From: Halorubrum sp. PV6
GTDB lineage: Archaea; Halobacteriota; Halobacteria; Halobacteriales; Haloferacaceae
Direction: 5' to 3'
Length of the DNA stretch: 64,000 nucleotides
Assembly: GCF_003990725.2 (NCBI RefSeq)
Contig: NZ_CP030064.1
Coordinates: forward strand, 2,108,001-2,172,000
Positions 43,764 to 52,270 of this stretch are shown here, piece by piece. The translations under genes and the position numbers were made by a program. The notes under the pieces were generated by a model that was not told the origin of the DNA, searched no databases, and saw nothing but the letters and a program-made list of their open reading frames with translations. Position 1 is the first letter of the stretch; every line of letters begins with the position of its first letter.

Positions 43764-44984
43764 TCAGTACTGGTAGTTGATGACCTGTTCGTCCTGTTCC
43801 GCGTCTTGGAGCTTCTCGCGGGCCTGCTCGAAGTCCGACTGCGTGACCTCGGTCCGGCCGTCGCGGATCGCGAACATCCCGGCTTCGGTCGCCAGCGACG
43901 CGATGTCGGCGCCGCTGTACCCCTCGAGTTCGCTGGCGACTTCGCTGACGTCCGTCCCCTCGGCGACGTTCATGTCGCGGGTGTGGATTTCGAGGATGCG
44001 CGCGCGGCCCTCGGCGTTCGGCTCGGGCACCTCGATGAGTCGGTCGAAGCGGCCGGGGCGGAGGATCGCCTCGTCGAGCATGTCGAAGCGGTTGGTGGCG
44101 GCCATGATCCGGACCTCGCCGCGGTCGTCGAAGCCGTCCATCTCGGAGAGCAGCTGCATCATCGTGCGCTGGACCTCGGCGTCGCCGGAGGTCTTCGAGT
44201 CCGTCCGCTTCGCGGCGACAGCGTCGATCTCGTCGATGAAGATGACCGCGGGCTCGCGGTCGGCGGCCAGTTCGAACAGGTCGCGGACGAGGCGGGCGCC
44301 CTCACCGATGAACTTCCGGACGAGTTCGGAGCCGGCCATCTTGATGAACGTCGCGTTCGACTCGTTGGCGACCGCCTTCGCCAGCATCGTCTTCCCGGTG
44401 CCCGGCGGCCCGTGGAGGAGGACGCCGCTCGGCGGGTCGACGCCCACCTTCTCGAACTGCTCGGGGTCGTCGAGGGGGTCCTCGACGGCCTCGCGGACCT
44501 CGCGGATCTGATCGCTGATGCCGCCGATGTCGTCGTAGACCACGTCGGGCGACTCGGTGACCTCCATCGCCTGCGCCCGCGAATCGGTCTCGTCGTCGAG
44601 GACCTGCTGGACCGCGAACGAGTCGTTGATGGCGACGCGGTCGCCCGGCCGGAGGTCGGAGTCGAGCCTCGTGGCCGCCTCCGTCAGGACCTCCTGGTTG
44701 TTGCCGTGCTGTTTGATAACGACGCCGTCGTCCGTTATCTCCTCGACGGAGGCGATGTACAGCGAGGAGGTCTTCAGCACCTCGTTTTCGCGTTTGAGCT
44801 CGTCGACGTCCGTCTTCAGGTCGCCGCGCCGGTCTTGGGCGTCGTCTAAGCGCTCCTCGAGTTCGTCGTTCACCTGCCGGATCCGCCGGAAGTGCTGGCG
44901 GATCGCTTCGAGCCGTTCCGCCTCGCTCATCTCCGGATCGAGCTCCAGACGGGGGCGGTCGGGCAGTGAGGGGCTGTGAGACAT
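43764..44984 (-). CDS. pan: Proteasome-activating nucleotidase (PAN)
   Basis: 406 residues. Archaeal AAA ATPase ring that unfolds substrates for the 20S proteasome. N-terminal coiled coil ([19 protein letters not shown]), OB domain, then AAA core with Walker [16 protein letters not shown], Walker [13 protein letters not shown], and SRH region [16 protein letters not shown]. The C-terminus reads NYQY, so the penultimate residue is Gln, not the Tyr of the canonical HbYX docking motif. Haloarchaea carry two PANs (A and B); I cannot say which this is. Start at 44984 gives the standard coil. Confidence 0.95.
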   Translation of the reverse strand: MSHSPSLPDRPRLELDPEMSEAERLEAIRQHFRRIRQVNDELEERLDDAQDRRGDLKTDVDELKRENEVLKTSSLYIASVEEITDDGVVIKQHGNNQEVLTEAATRLDSDLRPGDRVAINDSFAVQQVLDDETDSRAQAMEVTESPDVVYDDIGGISDQIREVREAVEDPLDDPEQFEKVGVDPPSGVLLHGPPGTGKTMLAKAVANESNATFIKMAGSELVRKFIGEGARLVRDLFELAADREPAVIFIDEIDAVAAKRTDSKTSGDAEVQRTMMQLLSEMDGFDDRGEVRIMAATNRFDMLDEAILRPGRFDRLIEVPEPNAEGRARILEIHTRDMNVAEGTDVSEVASELEGYSGADIASLATEAGMFAIRDGRTEVTQSDFEQAREKLQDAEQDEQVINYQY

Positions 44985-45302
44985 TGGTTGAACACGGCTA
45001 GGAAGCGCGCGTAAATGTGCCTTTGGGTCACGGCGGTCTCCCGGCCGGGGCGCGCCGCGCGTCGCGCCCGGCACGCGTCGTCGGTCGGATCCGGATCGGA
45101 GAACGGCCGCCGGAGACGGGGCCAGCCGCCGACCGTTCCTCGCCGAACGCCGGCGGCTCGCGTGTGGGTTCGTTTAAAATATCATTGCTGATATTCGTGG
45201 GTCAACGCTTTAGTCGGCGACGCGAGTAGTTCGTTCCATGAACATTCGAACAGGCGACGACCACCCCAAGGCCTCAACGCCGGGACTGCGGGTGTCGCTC
45301 CC
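44985..45302. other. 318-base intergenic region, divergent promoters
   Basis: It carries a TTTAAAAT element (45173-45180), a perfect inverted repeat at 45178-45195 and a possible 22-residue ORF at 45238-45306. Otherwise no gene is visible. Confidence 0.5.
45178..45195. promoter_or_regulatory. Perfect inverted repeat AATATCA-TTGC-TGATATT
   Basis: Seven-base arms with a four-base loop, overlapping the end of a TTTAAAAT TATA-like element. It lies 108 bases before the HalX response regulator start and on the other side from PAN. A protein bound here could block the promoter; the pattern is an operator candidate. Confidence 0.6.
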
Positions 45303-45306
45303 ATGA
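45238..45306 (+). CDS. 22-residue upstream ORF overlapping the response-regulator start
   Basis: ATG at 45238, TGA overlapping the ATG at 45303 (ATGA). Peptide begins MNIRTGDDHPKASTPGLRVS. It could couple translation of the regulator to its leader. A weak TTTAG lies about 27 bases upstream. No family; small enough to be chance. Confidence 0.3.
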   Translation: MNIRTGDDHPKASTPGLRVSLP

Positions 45307-45863
45307 GCGGCGCCGCGACGCAGCCCACGGTTCTCGCGGTGGACGACGAGCCCGACCTGGCCGAGCTGTATCGGGTGTACCTCGCCGACGAGTACGACGT
45401 GCGGATCGCCACCGGCGGCGAGGAGGCGATAGAGATGACCGACGACACGGTCGACGTCGTTCTCCTCGACCGTCGCATGCCGGACCTGTCGGGCCACGAG
45501 GTGCTCGCGGAGATCCGCGAACAGGGGTACGACGCGCGGATCGCGATGTTGACCGCGGTCGAGCCGGACGTCGACATCGTCGAGATGCCGTTCGACGACT
45601 ACAAGACGAAGCCCGTCACGAAAGAGGACCTGCTCACGCTCGTGGAGGTGTTGCTCCACCGGGCCGAGTTCGACGAGAACAGCCAGGAGTTCTTCGCGCT
45701 GGCCTCGAAGAAGGCGGCGCTCGAAGCGACCGACATGACGGACACCGAGGAGTACGAGGAGCTGCTGGCGCAGATCGAGACGGTCCGCGACCGCGTCGAC
45801 ACCACGCTCGACAGCCTCTCCGCGCGCGACGCCTTCGTCGAGGTTCCGGGCAACGCGATATAG
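45303..45863 (+). CDS. HalX-domain response regulator
   Basis: 186 residues. Receiver domain with acidic pocket (VLAVDDEPDLAE), phospho-acceptor Asp in DVVLLDRRMPDLSGHEVL, and the conserved Lys in YKTKPVTKEDLL, then a HalX domain helix (HRAEFDENSQEFFALASKKA, EELLAQIETVRDRV). HalX proteins are haloarchaeal output adaptors that work with histidine kinases, often phototaxis- or osmo-related. An upstream palindrome and possible leader ORF suggest regulation. A kinase gene is in the window at 48.9-50.0 kb but not adjacent. Confidence 0.92.
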   Translation: MSGAATQPTVLAVDDEPDLAELYRVYLADEYDVRIATGGEEAIEMTDDTVDVVLLDRRMPDLSGHEVLAEIREQGYDARIAMLTAVEPDVDIVEMPFDDYKTKPVTKEDLLTLVEVLLHRAEFDENSQEFFALASKKAALEATDMTDTEEYEELLAQIETVRDRVDTTLDSLSARDAFVEVPGNAI

Positions 45864-45898
45864 CGGCTCTCGGGAGCGAGCCGCCGAGATCCGCCGCG

Positions 45899-46177
45899 CT
45901 ACTCGATTGTTAACTCGCCGTCGTCGCCGCCGTCTCCCTCGTCCCACTCTAACTCGAACTCGACGCTGAGTTCGCCCGGCCCGTCGGCCGGTCCCTCGCG
46001 CTCGGCTTTCACTTCGAACGTCGGCTGTGCGGGCGGGGCCATCGTCACCGACTCGCCGCCCTTCGAAAGCGTGAGGTCGTCGCCGGCGGCGAGCGAATCG
46101 GCGACCGTGCGGAGGTACGCGGCGATCTCTTCGCGGCTCCGGCGGCTCTCGGATTTAAATAGGACTTCTTCTGGCAT
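45899..46177 (-). CDS. Amphi-Trp domain protein
   Basis: 92 residues. The amphi-Trp fold: MPEEVLFKSESRRSREEIAA with the conserved basic patch, LAAGDDLTLSKGGESVTM, and a C-terminal acidic strand ending FELEWDEGDGGDD, with the typical Trp. Function unknown; widespread in haloarchaea. TATA ATTTATACCG about 25 bases upstream supports the ATG at 46177. Convergent with the response regulator. Confidence 0.85.
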   Translation of the reverse strand: MPEEVLFKSESRRSREEIAAYLRTVADSLAAGDDLTLSKGGESVTMAPPAQPTFEVKAEREGPADGPGELSVEFELEWDEGDGGDDGELTIE

Positions 46178-46273
46178 ACGTTCGTGTACGCGCCGTGACG
46201 GTATAAATCGGTCCACCGGCCACCGCTCGCGGCGCGCGGTCGCGCTTCCGACGGGACCGAGCGCGGACGATAT

Positions 46274-47353
46274 TTAAAAGCCGTCCTCGAAGATGAACGT
46301 CCCGTCGCGCTGGACGACCTCGCCGTCGACCTCGATGACGGAGTCTTCGCTCATGTCGACGATCATGTCGACGTGTTCGGCGGACTCGTTGACGGCGTTC
46401 TCCTCGCCGACCGTCTCCGGGTACGCGGAGCCGACCGCCATGTGAACGGTGTCGCCCATCTTCTCGTCGAACAGCATGTTGTAGGTGAACCGGTCGATCT
46501 GGCGGTTCATTCCGATACCCAACTCGCCCAGGCGGCGCGACCCCTCGTCGGTGTCGAGGATGCCGGTCAGCAGGTCCTCGTTGCGCTCGGCGGAGTGCGA
46601 GACGACCTCGCCGTCCTCGAACCGGAGGCGGACCCCCTCGATCTCGCGGCCGTAGCGGTACAGCGGCAGGTCGAAGTGAACCTCGCCGTCGACGCCGTCG
46701 CGGACCGGCGCGGTGAACACTTCGCCGCCGGGGAGGTTCGCCTCGCCGTAGTCGTTGAGCGTGGAGTTGCCGGAGATGTCGAGCGTGAGGTCCGTCCCCT
46801 CGCCGGACGCGATCCGGACCTCGTCGGCCGCGTCGAGGATCTCGACCATCTCGGACTGGAACTCGCGCTGGTCGTCCCAGTCGAGCGAGACCGCGTCCCA
46901 CACGAAGTTCTCGTACGCCTCGGTGCTCATCCCGGCCAGCTGCGCGTGGCTCGCGGTCGGGTACTGCGTGAGACACCACGTCTTCGAGAGGCGCGTCCGC
47001 TTGACGTCCTCCATCGCGCGGTTGTAGGCCGCGTTGGTCTCCGGGTCGACGTCGGCGTCCTCGGTGGCGTTCGAGCCGCCGCGGGCGATGATGAAGGCGT
47101 CGGCCGCCTCGTAGAGGGCGCGCCGGTGTTCCGGCTCCGAGAAGTCGTCGGAGGAGCGCTTGAAGGCGCGCTGAGCGCGCTTCGAGTAGTTGAGGTAGAC
47201 GGGGTTGGCGCCGCGGTCCCCGCAGAGCTCGTGGAGGGCGACCGCGAGGTCCTCCGCTTCCTTCGGCATCTGGATGACCACGTCGTCGCCCGACTCGATG
47301 TCGGTGGAGTGGTCGACGATTATCTCGGCGTGTTCGCGTACGCGTGCGTCCAT
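46274..47353 (-). CDS. M29 family aminopeptidase
   Basis: 359 residues. Thermophilic-type leucyl aminopeptidase (AmpS/AmpT) family with metal-ligand motifs: LYNY-type start REHAEIIVDHSTDIESGDDV, DLTLDISGNSTLNDYGEANL, GEVFTAPVRDGVDGEVHFDL and the C-terminal HVDMIVDMSEDSVIEVDG with metal residues. It removes N-terminal residues from peptides, so a role in protein turnover is likely. Start at 47353 matches the family. Confidence 0.93.
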   Translation of the reverse strand: MDARVREHAEIIVDHSTDIESGDDVVIQMPKEAEDLAVALHELCGDRGANPVYLNYSKRAQRAFKRSSDDFSEPEHRRALYEAADAFIIARGGSNATEDADVDPETNAAYNRAMEDVKRTRLSKTWCLTQYPTASHAQLAGMSTEAYENFVWDAVSLDWDDQREFQSEMVEILDAADEVRIASGEGTDLTLDISGNSTLNDYGEANLPGGEVFTAPVRDGVDGEVHFDLPLYRYGREIEGVRLRFEDGEVVSHSAERNEDLLTGILDTDEGSRRLGELGIGMNRQIDRFTYNMLFDEKMGDTVHMAVGSAYPETVGEENAVNESAEHVDMIVDMSEDSVIEVDGEVVQRDGTFIFEDGF

Positions 47354-47453
47354 ACCTGTGGTCTTTCGCGGCCGGGGAATTACCAGTTTTCCTTGCGGCG
47401 GGCCGGGCGGGGGACGCCGGGCGGAGTCGCGACCGCGACGACAGACGACCGCG

Positions 47454-48761
47454 TTAGAGGCCGTACTGCTCGCGCGTCACGTCGTCGAGCCCGGAGTCCG
47501 CGAGCACGTCCGCGGGCACGAGCATGTCGAGCTGGACCACGCCGGGGAGCCGCCCGATCTGGACACCGCCGGTGAACGTACACCGGGCGCGGACCTCGCC
47601 CTCGCTCATGTCGAGGAGGGTCCCGGCGCGGTCGAAGGCGTTCTGCGTGGCGTCGTTGACGGTCGCGCCGGAGCCGATCACTTGGATCGGCGCGGCGTCG
47701 GTGTCGATGTCGACGCCGTGTTCCGCGCCGAGGTCGTCGCCCGCCGCGACCTCCTCGTCGCTGTAGGGCGCGCTGATGAACGGGAGGTCCTCCTCGTTCG
47801 GCAGCAGGACGGGCCCGTCGAGGTCGACGTCCTCGATCACCTCGACGTCCATCGTGACGGTCCCGCTCACGTCGGTGGTGTGTAAGGAGAGTTCGCCGTC
47901 GCCCTGGTTCGCGTGGAGGTCGCCGACGTAGATCCCGCCGCCGTCGACGACGACCGGGCAGATCAGCGTCGCGCCCGCCCGGACCTCGGGCACGTCCATG
48001 TGGCCGTCGGTGCGCAGTTCGAGGTCTTCCTCGGTCTCGACGCCGTAGTCGTGGTCGGCGCCGATCAGGTTCTGCCCGAAGTCGCCGGCGTTGTGCGAGT
48101 CTGGCATCGTCACCGGCGGGGTCGTGCCGATGTTGCCGATGAACGGGCGGAGGCGGCCGAGCGTGCCGGGCATCTCGTCCGGCTCGTACAGCAAGATTGG
48201 GTGCTGACGGGCGTTCTCGGGGATGTCCATCACGCGCTCCGCGTCGGTCGCGAGCGCGTGGGCCCCCTCCTCGTCGAGGGTGATCCCGACCCCGTTCTCG
48301 TGGTCGAACGCGACGGTGTACCCGTACTCGAAGCCGAACGAGGAGGCGTTGGCGCCGCACTCCGCACACCGGATCGCGTCCTCGCCGGTGCCCTCGACGA
48401 CGGAGTCGGGCCACGTCGTCCCGCACTCCGGGCAGCGGTGGTCGACGAAGGGGTCGTCCCCGAACGCCGCGTCGCGCTCCGCCATCGAGCCGGTGCTGGT
48501 GGCCATGCTCGTCACCTCCACGTCGCGGATGTGGATCGCCACCGCGTCGCCGACCTCGGCGCCCTCGACGCGGATCGGTCGGGTCACCTCGTGGCCGCCC
48601 CGGAACGAGGGGGTGACCATCGGCCCCCAACAGCCCGGCGGCGTGTACGTCGTCACCGTGCCGCCGTCGGCGACGGTGCCGGCCCACTCCTGATCGGGGC
48701 CGACGAGCCCGAGCGTGTACTGATCGACGTACAGTTCCTCTTGGACGCCTTGCTGTGACAT
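47454..48761 (-). CDS. Acetamidase/formamidase family amidase
   Basis: 435 residues. FmdA/AmdA family: FRGGHEVTRPIRVEGAEVGD and VAIHIRDVEVTSMATSTGSM near residue 85, the metal-binding-like CPECGTTWPDSVVEGTG with CAECG in a family insertion, and LNGFIGNIGTTPP-type conserved core around HNAGDFGQNLIGADHDYG. Hydrolyses short amides to acid plus ammonia. The two CxxC pairs suggest an extra zinc ribbon that not all members have. It is monocistronic; 100 bases separate it from the aminopeptidase. Confidence 0.88.
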   Translation of the reverse strand: MSQQGVQEELYVDQYTLGLVGPDQEWAGTVADGGTVTTYTPPGCWGPMVTPSFRGGHEVTRPIRVEGAEVGDAVAIHIRDVEVTSMATSTGSMAERDAAFGDDPFVDHRCPECGTTWPDSVVEGTGEDAIRCAECGANASSFGFEYGYTVAFDHENGVGITLDEEGAHALATDAERVMDIPENARQHPILLYEPDEMPGTLGRLRPFIGNIGTTPPVTMPDSHNAGDFGQNLIGADHDYGVETEEDLELRTDGHMDVPEVRAGATLICPVVVDGGGIYVGDLHANQGDGELSLHTTDVSGTVTMDVEVIEDVDLDGPVLLPNEEDLPFISAPYSDEEVAAGDDLGAEHGVDIDTDAAPIQVIGSGATVNDATQNAFDRAGTLLDMSEGEVRARCTFTGGVQIGRLPGVVQLDMLVPADVLADSGLDDVTREQYGL

Positions 48762-48867
48762 GACGTGCGTTGTTATGGCGTGCCACAGTATAATCGTGCC
48801 GTCCCCGGCGACGAGGGGGCGTCGGACGCGACCTCGATCGGCGGGGTCACAGACTCCGCAACGGGGC

Positions 48868-50034
48868 TCAGACCGCCGTGCCGGAGTCGACTGCCGGAAA
48901 CTCCATTACGACCCTCGTTCCGCCCCGCTCGCGGTTTTCGACCGTGAGCGATCCGCCGGCCGACTCGATGGCCCAGTAGATAACCTGCAGTCCCAGCCCC
49001 TGTCCGTGGACCAACTGGGACTCCGTTCGCCGCCGTAACGACTCGATTTCGAGCGGCGGGATCCCCGAACCGTCGTCTTCGACGATCACCCTGACGCGCC
49101 CGTTCACCGCTGCGGTTCGCACGGTGACAGTCGTTCCGTCGTCGTTGTGAGCCAGCGCGTTGTCGATCGCCTCCTCGACCGCCCAGTGTGCGAAGGGGTG
49201 ACACCGAACCGTCGAGTCGCCGACTCCTCCGATGTCTATCGCATCACCGCGCCCGCGGAAGGGATGCACCGCTTTCGCCACGAGCGCGGTCGCGGCCGTG
49301 TCGACCGTGCTGTCCTCGTTCTGCCAGATGAGTCGGAGTCGTTTGACGTGTTCTGAGATCGAGTTTAACCGCGTCGCGTGCTCACGCAGAACACGCATAT
49401 GCTCGTCAGAGACACCTGAACGGTCCGCCGAGTCGATCAGGTCGAGGTATCCGAGAATGATGTTTGTCTCCGTTCGGATGTTGTGCCGAGTGACCCGATA
49501 GAGGATACGCATACGGTTCGAAACGCTGCGAAGTTTTGTTTGCCGTTGCTGTCCGAGGGTCTTTGCCTGGCCGAAACTCACGTAAATGTATCCGACCGGC
49601 ATCCCGGCGATAACCCCGGCTAAACCGCCCATCGCAACTGTATAATTCAGGTCCATCGCCACCGCAGATCCAATGGAATTTCCGAAGGCGACGAGAGCGG
49701 CGACGAGGCTTCCATATAAACAGAACATCGCGCCAATACGCGCAATGCTGTCAAAATTATTATTTTTTTTCATATACACATACTGGATAGCCACAACGGA
49801 GAAGACACCGAGGATGAGAATACAACTGATCTTGATCGGTTCGTACCCCGGTTGATCAACCGCTCGAAGCAGATTCTCCATCCCTAAGCCAGCGAGCAGG
49901 ACGGTCGCCCCGTGGAAAGCGGCGAGGTAGACACGTCTGTTTTTAACGTCGTCAAACGTGGTTCTCACGGCTTTTTTTATTGGGTTCAACTTATGATTAG
50001 TAGCAATTGAAATGATATAAATATTATTTAACAT
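48868..50034 (-). CDS. Membrane histidine kinase
   Basis: 388 residues. Four membrane helices in the first 160 residues (YLAAFHGATVLLAGLGMENL, ISCILILGVFSVVAIQYVYM and two more), then HisKA-like H-box RVTRHNIRTETNIILGYLDLI with the phospho-His, N-box WAVEEAIDNALAHND, and G1 VRVIVEDDGSGIPPLE. It has no PAS domain. The N-terminal DNA is notably AT-rich (49.7-50.05 kb) with low-halophile codons (KKNNN, IYIISIATN), unlike neighbours, suggesting transfer or relaxed regions. The ATG at 50034 lies inside a TATA-rich stretch; a GTG at 49968 is an alternative start. No partner gene adjoins. Confidence 0.85.
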   Translation of the reverse strand: MLNNIYIISIATNHKLNPIKKAVRTTFDDVKNRRVYLAAFHGATVLLAGLGMENLLRAVDQPGYEPIKISCILILGVFSVVAIQYVYMKKNNNFDSIARIGAMFCLYGSLVAALVAFGNSIGSAVAMDLNYTVAMGGLAGVIAGMPVGYIYVSFGQAKTLGQQRQTKLRSVSNRMRILYRVTRHNIRTETNIILGYLDLIDSADRSGVSDEHMRVLREHATRLNSISEHVKRLRLIWQNEDSTVDTAATALVAKAVHPFRGRGDAIDIGGVGDSTVRCHPFAHWAVEEAIDNALAHNDDGTTVTVRTAAVNGRVRVIVEDDGSGIPPLEIESLRRRTESQLVHGQGLGLQVIYWAIESAGGSLTVENRERGGTRVVMEFPAVDSGTAV

Positions 50035-50170
50035 TTCAAAAATTACCGCGCGGGCTCATTAACCTCCCCGGCGGCGAGCCCGACCGCGAACGTCGGGGCG
50101 AAGCGTCGCCCGGCGTGCGACGGGCCGCGAGACTTCGGCTTTTTACGAGCGCCGCGCGCACAGTCACTGT

Positions 50171-51121
50171 ATGCAGACGCACATCGTCCCGGTCGGGTTC
50201 GATTACGACCGGATGATCGCGCCCCTCATCCGAGACCAGTTCGACGTCGACCGGGTGATCCTCCTGCAGGGGACGGTCGGCAGCGAGGCGAACGTCGAGT
50301 ACTCGCGCAACATCGCGCGCAAGCTCGAGCAGGACTTCCGGAACCTCCTCGGCGCGGAGACGGTCCGCGAACAGCTGACCGACGTGTACGATTACGACGC
50401 CGCCTTCGAGCGCGCCTTCGACCTCATAAACGCCGAGTTGGACCGCGACGAGGGCGTCGACGACTCCGAGGAGCCGGAGGCGCCGGCCGACGAGCGCGAG
50501 GTGTGGGTGAACCTCTGTTCGATGCCGCGCCCGGTCTCGTTCGCGTTCGCGACCGCCGCCCACTCGATCATGGTCGAGCGACAGGACGACCGCGACCGGA
50601 TTCACACCTACTACACCGCTCCGGAGAAGTACTTGGAGACCGAACTCGCCGAGGAGCTGCGCGCGACCCGAGACCTCCTGCAGGACCTCGACGACGACGG
50701 AGACGCCGACGCCGAGCGAATCGCCGACCGCCTCGCGAGCACCACCGACCTGCTGGCGGAGTTCGACGAGCGCGGGACCACCATCGGCGCGAAACGCATC
50801 GGCGACAGCCACGTGATCGAGCTCCCGGTCGCCTCCTTCCAGAACGTGAAGCCGTTCGAGGAGCTGGTCCTCTTCACCCTCGGCGAACACGGCGAGTTCG
50901 AGTCGGTCTCCGAGCTGGCGGAGACGCTCGCCGACGACCTCAACGAGGAGTACACCGACTCGTTCCGCTCGAAGGTGATCTACAACGTCGACCGCCTCGG
51001 CCCCGGCGGAAAGGGGTACATCGAGCGCGAGGAGCGCGGGAAGTCCTACCGGACCACCCTCTCGCGCATCGGCGAACTGTGGGTCCGAGCGCACGCGGGC
51101 GACGACCGCGACCTGGCGTGA
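50171..51121 (+). CDS. DUF6293 / HFX_2341-family transcriptional regulator
   Basis: 316 residues. N-terminal alpha/beta sensor-like domain (HIVPVGFDYDRMIAPLIRDQ, DRVILLQGTVGSEAN) of CARF/Rossmann type, and a C-terminal winged-helix region (FTLGEHGEFESVSELAETLA, KVIYNVDRLGPGGKGYIERE). Family named from Haloferax; role unknown but likely ligand-controlled transcription. A TTTTTACG element about 30 bases before the ATG fits a leaderless message. Divergent from the histidine kinase. Confidence 0.78.
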   Translation: MQTHIVPVGFDYDRMIAPLIRDQFDVDRVILLQGTVGSEANVEYSRNIARKLEQDFRNLLGAETVREQLTDVYDYDAAFERAFDLINAELDRDEGVDDSEEPEAPADEREVWVNLCSMPRPVSFAFATAAHSIMVERQDDRDRIHTYYTAPEKYLETELAEELRATRDLLQDLDDDGDADAERIADRLASTTDLLAEFDERGTTIGAKRIGDSHVIELPVASFQNVKPFEELVLFTLGEHGEFESVSELAETLADDLNEEYTDSFRSKVIYNVDRLGPGGKGYIEREERGKSYRTTLSRIGELWVRAHAGDDRDLA

Positions 51122-51206
51122 CCCGCCGCGTTCCGTTGATACACAGACCGCGCGAGCGGCGGCCGGTCCGTAACCCCTTAGCGCTCGCGCCGCCGACTCC
51201 ACGCCG

Positions 51207-51752
51207 ATGAACACCATCCACGTCGCCGGCGGCGTCGGCGTCGCCGACACGGCGATGGCCTCCTACGACGCGGCGCTCGCCGACGCCGACCTCCACAACT
51301 ACAACCTCGTTGCGGTCTCCTCCGTCGTCCCCGCCGAGGCGACCGTCGAAGCGGTCGACGCGGTCCCGGACCTCGGCCCCGCCGGGAATCGCCTCACCGT
51401 CGTCGAGGCTCGCCGGACGGTCGGGCCGGGCGACGCCGTCGACTTCCGCGAGGGCGGACGCGCCGGCGCGGAGGACGCCGACACGAAGCGCGCGCCGCGC
51501 CGCCACCCCGACGTGGCCGCCGGACTGGGCTGGGCCACCGGTCCGGGCCCCGGCCTCTTCTACGAGGTGACCGGCGAGGACCCCGACGACGTTCGCGAGC
51601 GAATTCACGCGGGGCTCGACGCGGGCGGCGACCTGCGCGACTGGGACCTCCCGGACCGCGAGGTCCGCGTCGAGACGGCGGCCGCGGCCCCCGACCGCTT
51701 CACCACGGCGGTCGTCATCGCCGCGTACGGCGAGTCTGAACCCGTTCTGTAG
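51207..51752 (+). CDS. Pyruvoyl-dependent arginine decarboxylase
   Basis: 181 residues. Self-processing enzyme making agmatine, needed for archaeal tRNA-Ile2 agmatidine and polyamines. Autocleavage motif VAVSSVVP near residues 38-45: the second Ser becomes the pyruvoyl group. Other marks are VGVADTAMASYDAAL and GWATGPGPGLFYEVTG. An Arg/Asp-rich insertion (GGRAGAEDADTKRAPRRHP) around residue 82 is halophile-like. Start at 51207 after a CCTTAGCG element. The following small DUF5811 gene is on the same strand. Confidence 0.93.
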   Translation: MNTIHVAGGVGVADTAMASYDAALADADLHNYNLVAVSSVVPAEATVEAVDAVPDLGPAGNRLTVVEARRTVGPGDAVDFREGGRAGAEDADTKRAPRRHPDVAAGLGWATGPGPGLFYEVTGEDPDDVRERIHAGLDAGGDLRDWDLPDREVRVETAAAAPDRFTTAVVIAAYGESEPVL

Positions 51753-51795
51753 GCGATCCGGCCGACCGCCTGCGTCGGTCGCCACCGCCGACGCC

Positions 51796-51804
51796 TTTTT
51801 TAAT
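51796..51804 (+). promoter_or_regulatory. TATA box (TTTTTAATA) of the DUF5811 gene
   Basis: Placed about 32 bases before the ATG at 51832; a GTG at 51823 would lie upstream of the expected transcript start, so the ATG is preferred. Confidence 0.55.
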
Positions 51805-51831
51805 AGGCTCCACGTATCTGTCGTGTCTTCG

Positions 51832-52209
51832 ATGAACGGCAACAACCCGTACGCCGGGGCACCGGGTGTGGCGAACGCGGGCGAGCCCGCGGGCGTCGAC
51901 CTCTCTCCGGACCAAGAACGGCGTCTCCGGCGCGCGGTCGCCGGAATCGTATCGCGAACCGAATCGTATCTCCCGGACAGTTACGCCGTCGGCTCCGAGC
52001 TGTCGGTCGGCTCGAACGGGCCGCAGGCCACCGTCGCCGTCAACCCTCCCGCGGGCCATCCGGTCTCGGCGGGGTTCACGCCCGACCCCGACGAACTGGA
52101 AGCCGGCATCGCCGACGCCGACACCGACGAGGTCGCTCGCGGGCTCGCCGCGAGCGCCGCGATGCAGGTGATGGACGCGGTCGGCGACGTGACGCCGACC
52201 GCGAAGTGA
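51832..52209 (+). CDS. DUF5811 family protein
   Basis: 125 residues, start MNGNNPYAGAPGVANAGEP, then PDQERRLRRAVAGIVSRTES and SYLPDSYAVGSELSVGSNG, ending with AAMQVMDAVGDVTPTAK. A small halophile-specific family with unknown function, matching what I know as DUF5811. Soluble, acidic. Start at 51832 by promoter spacing. Located between the arginine decarboxylase and the aspartoacylase-like gene (convergent with it). Confidence 0.78.
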   Translation: MNGNNPYAGAPGVANAGEPAGVDLSPDQERRLRRAVAGIVSRTESYLPDSYAVGSELSVGSNGPQATVAVNPPAGHPVSAGFTPDPDELEAGIADADTDEVARGLAASAAMQVMDAVGDVTPTAK

Positions 52210-52270
52210 CCGCGGGAGAAGCGGTGCCGTCCGGTTCGTCGCTCCGCCGTCTGCCGCCGGTCCCGACCGC

